A program made the position numbers and the translations under genes. The notes under the pieces were generated by a model. It was given only the letters and a program-made list of their open reading frames with translations. It ran no database searches and was not told the origin of the DNA. Shown here one piece after another: positions 56,441 through 64,000 of a DNA stretch of 64,000 bases. This DNA is from Liquidambar formosana (lineage: Eukaryota > Streptophyta > Magnoliopsida > Saxifragales > Altingiaceae), in NCBI GenBank assembly GCA_039720395.1, contig CM077824.1, forward strand, positions 32,762,759 to 32,826,758, given 5' to 3'. Each line of letters opens with the position of its first letter. The first letter of the stretch is position 1.

Positions 56441-57428
56441 ATGAGATTAATGTAAATCATTCAAGAGAATTACCATAATGCCCATATGTTTTAATGCTTA
56501 CAGTTTTTATTTACATTATGCAATGAGATTGTATGTATATGCTTGGATGATGATTATGGACTATACCCTTTAAACCAATTGTGATTGGCCGTCTTATGAA
56601 TGGGATGTTATTATTTACAAGAGTTGTAATTTTATTAAGGTGATGTAATTTATTTGGGGCTTGCATGCCACCTTCCCTCTCCCCCTCTCTCTATCATTCT
56701 CTTATGTACCCCACATTCCCCTTATGTATCCCTTTCTTTAAATTATGTAAATGTTATGTAATCGAGAGCGCACTAAGGAGCATGGTGGACCCAAAGGAGC
56801 ATGATAGAGCCCAACAAGCCAATGGTGGAGACCATCAAGCCAAGGGAGCAGATTGAAGGACTTGAAAGCTTAGAGAAGGTTTTCAAGAAAGCATGCATGT
56901 TACGAATGGTTTATTTTACGATCACCTACACCCACCTTAGACCTTGGATTCAATCTATTGGCTTGGATTGAATCCTCTCAAAGTCCATAATCATCATAGT
57001 GGGAGCTTTAATTTATGAGATAATTGTATTAGCTCCAATACTATAGTTTGGTATATGTTACCTATTCACTTAGGGACTAATATCAAAATATGGTACTTTA
57101 TATATGTTGATATATAATAGCATGCGATGTATGATTTATAATAGCATGAGATGTACGATTATAAATAGCATAATTTATATATTTAAATTTTGATACATAG
57201 GATGCATGTTAATTTGATGAGACCCCTTAAAACCCCTCTTATTTAATATTAAGTTGAAAATGGAGAAGTCATTGGGGAATGAATTCTTCATTGCCTTCCA
57301 TCATTATAGGATCATCTAACGTCCCTTAATGTGGGTACCTGGCTGCAGACATGTAGGAGCTATCCATGTTAAAGACATTACTTGAAACTATCACATATGA
57401 GATATCATGGGGTGCCTAAACTGGTATA

Positions 57429-57645
57429 TACCAAGAAACTAACATGTGAGGTATATATTTGGCGAAACATACCTGTGTGAATGATGGGTTTAACTTAACT
57501 AGGGAAGTATTCCAAGAAACTAACATGTGAGGTGTATGTTCCCTAGAGGCAAAATGATTGGAACTTGCTTATGAAGCAATAGACAAAGAGTTGTCTTCTT
57601 ATTGTGGGTTAGAAGCCAAGAAACTAACATGTGAGGCTTCTAGGT
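57429..57645 (+). repeat. CCAAGAAACTAACATGTGAG repeats in the copia interior
   Basis: A 22-base phrase beginning with this sequence and ending GT or GC occurs three times, near 57430, 57510 and 57617, spaced about 80 and 107 bp. Confidence 0.8.
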
Positions 57646-59290
57646 CACAGTGGGACCCCAATCCCCATTAGGAATGAGATTCCCGAATTCCATTAGAGGG
57701 TGTATGGAATTTGATAAAATAGTGGGAGGTATCATATGATTAAAGACCCAATCATTATGGATAAAAATGAAATCTAATTCTTTGTTTATGTAGATTACCT
57801 AATTACTCACCTCAAAACCCCTATTTCCTAATATAGGATATTGATAGTTTGACTAAACCCGATTTCTTTGATTGACTTAGGAAATTGAGAATTGTTCTCA
57901 ATTTCAAAAGATTGTTTATATGCTATTAGGCCTTTTATTAAAGGCCCTCCATAAAACATCCTAAGAAGAAAAAGACACTATGCGCAATTGGCATCTTGTT
58001 GCCATGCTATATGATAGTATTGATGACTAATGAGCTTCAGAAGCAAAATTAGTCAATGCAAGTGCCTTTGATGTCCTACATCACATACAAAGGTTGTATT
58101 ATGAGTGAAATAATACTATAAAGTATAGTACTTGTAAAGGACTTCTTCTGGACTAGGATGTAATAATAGTTGTTTATTAATAATCATTCTTTTGAAAAAT
58201 GATTAATCACATAGAATAGCTTGAGAAGCTAGATGTGATTTAAAATGGAAGCATAGAGGAAAGCAAGTCTTGAAAAGTCAAAGACAAAGAAATATAATTA
58301 TTTTGTAGTAAATATAAGGTATTGTAAAGGGAACTTGATAAAGTATCAGTCTTCCTAGAAGAACCAAACTTTTGAAGTTTTTGTTCATGCTCTAAACTAA
58401 ATTGTTGGTTAGTTCTACTTCTTGGTTTTTGGATTCTAGTATAATCTAAATCGAAGCAGAAAGTTAAGTAGATAATAAGTTACCTTTAAAAATTTTAATA
58501 GAGCAAGAGTTGCTAGATTAATTTTGGGAACTTATTTCTTAACTAAGTCATTTAAGACATTCTAGAAATTTGATTTCCGAATTTAAATGACTAATTAGAG
58601 CGAATGCAACGTATTCTGAGAATACAAGAGATGTAGAGACTCTCATTTAAATGTAACGATTATGGCTTGGTTATGAGATGACCAAACCCATCTTTTACTT
58701 GGTGAAGTGAATGAGTTACATTTATAATCTGACTATACATTGTGATGTATACAGTCATGTAGAGCATGCATTCAATTATAGTAGACTCATCTTAGAATAC
58801 CATAGCTCAATGGTGAATCTAAGAGAACAAATTGAACCCTATTAAGATATGGTTTGATCCATGATGAGTTTTGCTAATGTATCCATCTAGGATATACCTT
58901 AAAATTGCTACATATTGATAATTTAGGGTTCACTCCAGTTTTGTCCCAATTATATTAGATATGATATGGGAAGAAACCCAACTTAAAGAAGTTAAGGCTT
59001 GGGCTTGTGCTACGTTTGTCTGGAAACATAATGTAGACAATCTGGAAATAAGGTCAAGTAAGTGTTGAATTGTGGTATATCCTAAAAGTGGTTGGGATAG
59101 TATTTCTATTACTCTAATGAACAAAAGTTGTCCATTAGGATGATTGCTGGATTTTCTTGAGAAAGAGTTCATTCAAGAAAGATGCAAAAGTAGATAGAAT
59201 TTACAGAATTGTTTGTAAAGCCACAAACCAACAAAGATCCAACCCTTGCCCCTATTGAGGTAAAACCTTTAATTACACCACATTCTTTTT
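57646..59290 (+). other. Copia interior, heavily decayed gag-pol (unassigned)
   Basis: AT-rich, no frame over about 80 codons. Position suggests former gag, protease and integrase; I cannot align it reliably. Confidence 0.4.
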
Positions 59291-60690
59291 ATAGATCAAA
59301 TTGGATATTTCTTTAACATAAGAGAGATATTGTATCTCTATTAGAATGTGAAAGAATTGTTCTTTGGTGATAAAGATCACCAAGATAATCCTATTGATTA
59401 TGATTAGGCGATGTTTGACATCAACTTGAGAAATGACTAAGAGTCATTAAATCCAATATGGACAGGTAGAGACCTAAAAGGCTTGGCTATTTAAGAATGT
59501 TTTCAACATAGGCAAAAAGTTGTCTATAAAGAAACTTGTTTGATAATAGTTATGCTGAAATCCATTTGGATCTTGTTATCTATAAACACACATTTTGAAT
59601 ATGAGATATGTCAAAAAAGATATAAAGATGTTATATCAAATGGTGAAAAACCATAAAAGTGTGTAAGTTATAGAAGTCTATTAATAGACTACAAGGTTCT
59701 CATAATTAGAACATCTATAAAGTTGAAGTAATCAAATTGTTTGACTTCTCTCATTGTATAGATGGACCATGAGTGTATAAAAGGTTAGTGGGAGTGCGAT
59801 CGTTTTTCTTTATCCTAAGTATAGATGACATCCTAATCATTATGAATGATATATGAATGTTATCTAATGTAAAGTTTTGGTTTTTGGAAAAAAACTAATT
59901 CATGAAAGATTTGGCAGAAGCATTCAACAAGATCTATAGAGATAGATCATATAGATTGCTAAGTATCTCCAAATCATTAAACATAGTTGAAATGTTGAAA
60001 GAGTTCAACATAGAGAATTCTAAGAGAGGTCTGATTTACTTCAGATAAGAATTCATTATTCAAGGGCATGTGCCCCAGGATAATACAATTAAGGTTCTTA
60101 AAGTGTTAAGAAGCCTTATTCTACACTATGTATTGAACCTGATATCTATTATGTTGTAATTGTTACAAATAGTTATCAGTCAATTCAAATTTGGAATATT
60201 GGATTGTATATGGAAATTGTAGACTCATAGTAGATGGGTATATGGATTTGGATATAATCCATATGGGGTATATTTTATATTCACTTTAGTTGGTGAAATA
60301 CTTAATGGAAGAACTGTATGAAAGATACAGTGGATTCCATTATTAAGGGTGAATTAATTGTCACATTGTCTAGGAGACTGTTTGGATCTATAAGTTCATT
60401 TAGAACTTGGAGTTGTTCCTTCCATTGAGTTGCCCACACCTTGTTTTGTGACAACAATGGGTCTATAGCTCAAGTATAGGAATCACGGTCTCATCAAAAG
60501 TCCAAACACATAGAGTGACAATTCCAAGTGATTAGAGGAATCATTGGAAGAGGTAATAGATACATTAGAGAAGATATTATCTACATAAGTTTTTGTAGAC
60601 CTACTGACTAAAGCTTTCAAACATAATTGGTTATGTCTAAGACCAACATCTTAAGAAGATGAGTATGCGATACATAGTCGATTGGCTTCA
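59291..60690 (+). pseudogene. pol: Remnant of copia RT and RNase H
   Basis: Short fragments in changing frames recall copia pol: DHQDNPIDYD and MLKSIWILLSI (before RT), SIDDILIIMND near 59820 (the YVDD region), FNIENSKRGL near 60010, and VWIYKFI and near-QQWVYSSS pieces of RNase H near 60380-60480. Stops and deletions throughout; the RT core motif has lost its usual Tyr-Val. Confidence 0.7.
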
Positions 60691-60693
60691 GTG

Positions 60694-60705
60694 CAAGTGG
60701 GAGAT
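60694..60705 (+). other. Polypurine tract of the copia element
   Basis: CAAGTGGGAGAT directly before the 3' LTR, typical of copia elements. Confidence 0.88.
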
Positions 60706-62364
60706 TGTTAGGATTATGCCCTAGAGCCAATCATAGAGATGATTGTTTAGGGATTAGGAACAATCATTTGATTTCATTTATGTATGTCACATTTATTATT
60801 GATTTAATAAAAGGGCTTATTCTATTATGTTTATATGCATCATTTATATTTACATAATATGTCCATGGAGTTAGAGTTGAGAATATGGAATTACAAAGAG
60901 TTGTAATTTTGAGACTATAGATATATCTCTGTACTAAACTCCTAAAGCATTCCTAGTTGAAGGTTCACTATGATGGACAGTAATGAACCATAGGACTAGC
61001 ACTTGTTAGGTTGACTCTATAGGAGGATAGCTAGTCTCAAGCTATTTGTGTGGAGACACTACAACCAACAAGTGGGTGCCTATTGCGAGAATAGGTACAC
61101 TGAATGTGATCAAAGATATGAGATAAACTGAATGGAGTTTTATCCTGCCTGTCAATCAGTTTCTCATTGTTATAGTGGTACAAGTAATCCTTAGACCTGA
61201 GACACCATAGTTGCCTTATGCATGTAGCTTTAGAAGTTTGATAACACTAAGTGCAGATCCTATTCAGGGGTCTGCAAAGGTGTTCATTGGCCCTACTGCT
61301 ATGTGTATGAAGGCATGTGAGTGATCAACAAGGGATCCATCACTCTCAGGAAAAAGAGAGAGAATGTCTCATATAGCATTCATAATATAACTCATTAAAT
61401 CCATGGCCATGGTAGGATGAATATGAAAAGAATTTCATGAGTTCATCAATGAGTTGATATCTATGAATGAGTATAAAGTAATTGAATTAGGGACTTGACA
61501 GACTTCCATGTCCTATTAGTTCAATTGGAGACATTGTGTTGAAGGAAGGATGCAATTGTAACCTATAAACTATAACAGAAGGGTTCTTTGTAAATGACTA
61601 TTCACCTCATTAAGGACCACACCATGAGCCATATGCTAGGTGTTACTCATGGTTAGTAGAAGCCCTAATTGATATAAGTGAGTTATAATCAATTAGGGAA
61701 TTGGAAGGAGTTCCAATTAGACCCTAAATGGAAAGAGTTCCATTGTGCACACCTTGTGCTATTCCTACTACTTAATGATGTGAACCCAATGGGTCACACA
61801 CTGATCATGCAAGAAGGGCTTTAAAGTCTATGAGAGAAAGGGTTTTAGTGAATAAAGAATAGTTCTTTATGGGCCTATTTGTATTTTATACAAATAATAG
61901 GGGTTAATGTGCAATTAAGAGTAATTACACATAACCCTATTAGGATTTCTTCCCCATGGCCAGCCCCCTTTAGTGGGCTGCCTATATAAGTCACACTTAT
62001 GTGTGACATGGCATAAGAGGCTTGCACAATAAACCCTAGCCGTCCAGCCCCTTGGAGGCTCTCTTCTCTCTCTCTCTCTTCTCCACCTCTAGCAACAACA
62101 AGGAAGAAGAAAGAAAGGACTTGAAGCTCTAGCTAGGTGTGGATACCGTTGGAGGCAGCACACTTGGGCTGCTCATTCACCGCTGTCCGGAATCAAAGCT
62201 TGGAGCAAAAAGGAGAAGACAAAAATTCTGTAAGTGTTCTAACCCTCTTTGTAGTTAGGGTTTGATTTTGTGTTATGCATAGTTAGATTCATGGGATTGG
62301 GAATCGTAGGAAAAATTTTTTATATTCCGCACTTCTATTTTTCCCTCTTGTTCGATTCCCGACA
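60706..62364 (+). repeat. 3' LTR of the copia element
   Basis: 1659 bp, same length as the 5' LTR. Differences seen: AATTATAG/AATCATAG near 52700, TTTGATAC/TTTTATAC near 53860 and TTAGGGTTT/TTAGGATTT near 53910 (5' LTR/3' LTR). TATATAAG at 61983-61990. Confidence 0.95.
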
Positions 62365-62369
62365 CAAGA

Positions 62370-64000
62370 TGCCGGAGTTAGAAAAGTTCGATGGGACGGG
62401 TTGCCCTAAGACTCATTTGAAGATGTATGTGCGAGCCATGCACCCTCGAGGGGCTACTGACGAGCTTTTAGCTCAAATGTTCCATGAAACCTTGGCCACT
62501 TCCGCTTTGAAATGGTTCTTGTCCTTGGATGAGAATAGAACTCGGACTTGGGAAGACATATGCAATGAGTTTTCGGAGCACTACAAGTACAACACAGAGG
62601 TGGATGTTACTTGAAGGGACCTGGAAACTACCAAGCAAGGAGCTCATGAAACCTTCTCCGCTTACATCACAAGGTGGAGACAAAAGGCGTCGAGAATGAC
62701 GGATAGGCCAAATGAGGAGGACCAAATTCAGCTAGTGGTTAAGAACTTGCTGCCCGTGTATCACAAGCACTTATTTGCCCATTATTTCCCCAATTTTAAA
62801 GCTCTCATAGGGGCCGGCACGCAGGTTGAAGATGCTATCAATGATGGGACAATCAAAACTGAGGAAGTGAGGAGTCGTAAGACAAACTTTATTGGGAAGA
62901 ACAATGCCGAGGTCAACACCATAACTCAACCCATCCAACCCTTCTCTCTCAATGATGTCAACCCACCTCGCCATTTCACCAACCTATTCATGCCACTCGA
63001 AAGAGTCCTTGAAAAACTCATAAGCCGTGACCTATTGAAGCCACTCGACCCAAGACCTCCACCAAATCCCTTACCCAAGAACTACAACGAGAATGAGTAC
63101 TGCAAGTACCACCAATCCAAAGGCCATGCCACCAATCGTTGTGTTCGCCTTCGCCATCAAGTCCAAGACCTCATTGACAAACAAGTCATCTCATCACCAA
63201 CCCATCTAAATGTCACCCGTAATCCTCTCCCATCTCATAACAACACACCACCACCTAACACCATAAATGCCATTGGGGTTGAATCCTCTTGCCCTCGCCG
63301 TCCCATAAGACAATACACTCCACTCCTCATGACCTTAACTCGTCTCTTCACTATTTGCCGCAATAACAGCCTTATCATGCCACTTCCACCAAAGCCAAGG
63401 CCCTCAACCCCTCACCAATATTGCCAATACCATCGTGCACCCGGCCATGACACCAAGGCTTATTCTATACTAAAGAAGATCATTCAAGACCTCATTGACC
63501 AAAAGGTTTTGTTGTTGCCAAAGAAATCTATCCAACAAGAACTGAAAGAAAGATATGAAGCAGGGGATCCTCAGGTTGGCCTATTAGGAGAATCGTCGGG
63601 GAAATTTGATTACTATGTACTGTACTCAAGCCCAAGCCCAATATCAGATGAGCCGATAGTCCCTACAGGTTGGAATGACTTACCAATGGAAATGGAGAGC
63701 ATTGACATGATAGAATGGGATGACTTAATGAATGACTCCGAGGAAGTCCATGACATATGGGCTAGTGATGATGAGTTAGACCATATAACCAGAGGGGGTC
63801 GTCATTTCAAGCCTCCCCACCTAGAATCTGAAAATCCGTTGGAAGATTTGGAAGGGTAGAGGCGTCCTAGCTTGCAAGAAGAAGAGGATGAAGTGCTTAG
63901 GCAACTGAAGAAGACCAATACCAACATCACTATTTGGGGCTTGCTCATGGCCTCGCACAAGCATAGACAGACCGTGTTGAAACTGCTGAATCAGATACAA
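62370..64000 (+). pseudogene. gag: gag of element 5, remaining part (runs off edge)
   Basis: Resumes Gag at the base after the copia target duplication. TGA at 62612-62614 replaces an Arg and TAG at 63857-63859 interrupts the acidic C-terminal region. First knuckle YCKYHQSKGHATNRC near 63100; second YCQYHRAPGHDTKAY near 63420, where the last Cys has become Tyr. The ITIWGLLMASHKHRQTVLKL block is at the window end. Confidence 0.88.

Larger units (their letters stand above)
52675..62364 (+). mobile_element. Ty1/copia retrotransposon, complete ends, decayed interior
   Basis: Two 1659-bp LTRs in direct orientation, flanked by the 5-bp duplication CAAGA (52670-52674 and 62365-62369). Initiator-Met-type primer site after the 5' LTR, polypurine tract before the 3' LTR. 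The LTRs differ at about three positions by eye, yet no long reading frame survives between them. Removing it and one duplication restores the gag of element 5. Confidence 0.95.
51365..64000 (+). mobile_element. Element 5: Tat-type retrotransposon internal region, split by copia
   Basis: Primer site, leader and gag, with the copia element 52675-62364 inserted in gag. It runs off the right edge before the protease. Confidence 0.88.

Overview
This window is plant (eudicot-like) repeat-rich heterochromatin. I see no complete host gene and no rRNA or tRNA gene. Almost every base belongs to nested transposable elements: Ty3/gypsy retrotransposons of the Tat/Ogre kind, one CACTA DNA transposon and one Ty1/copia retrotransposon. 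Boundaries and translations were read by eye. Most element ends are supported by target-site duplications (TSDs) or by family consensus; splice sites are predictions.

Layout. Element 1 (1-3867, minus) is the 5' end of a Tat-type element: an internally deleted LTR, a primer-binding site and a gag that reads open to the window edge. It sits inside the gag of element 2 (3868-22366, plus). Element 2 carries gag-protease-G-patch, an apparent intron (6238-6416), RT, two RNase H regions and integrase, and is interrupted by a solo LTR (8119-10898) flanked by the TSD GAGTC. Two antisense plant-mobile-domain (PMD-like) genes follow (12928-14214 and 14650-17305), then tandem repeats, the polypurine tract and the 3' LTR (19098-22366). 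Element 2 lies in the integrase of element 3 (22367-43464), which repeats the same 3' layout with diverged sequence. The LTR of element 3 is split by a 9.4-kb CACTA element (31512-40932, TSD CCT) carrying exon-sized fragments of four host genes. The same LTR also serves as 5' LTR of element 4 (gag-protease, 43465-47719), a tandem arrangement. Element 4 is broken by a partial LTR (47720-48647), which is broken by element 5 (5' LTR 48648-51364, then gag to the window end). The gag of element 5 is split by a copia element (52675-62364, TSD CAAGA) with near-identical LTRs and a ruined interior.

How the parts may work together. The sense strand follows the usual LTR-retrotransposon plan, with an intron that would fuse Gag-Pro to RT in frame when removed. 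The antisense strand carries two genes, one with a single exon and one with seven exons whose introns are all phase 0. Antisense introns would survive retrotransposition because the sense genomic RNA would not splice them. The most striking signal is a large palindromic cassette about 190-200 bp upstream of the LTR TATA box. A version of the same cassette lies upstream of both antisense genes. In element 2 the cassette core is GGCGGC(T/A)AGCCGCC at all three places; in element 3 it is built from ACCGGT at all three places. This within-element matching, at conserved distances, suggests a self-encoded regulator or silencing target shared by the LTR and the antisense promoters. Conserved RNA hairpins with compensatory changes lie after pol and in the LTRs.
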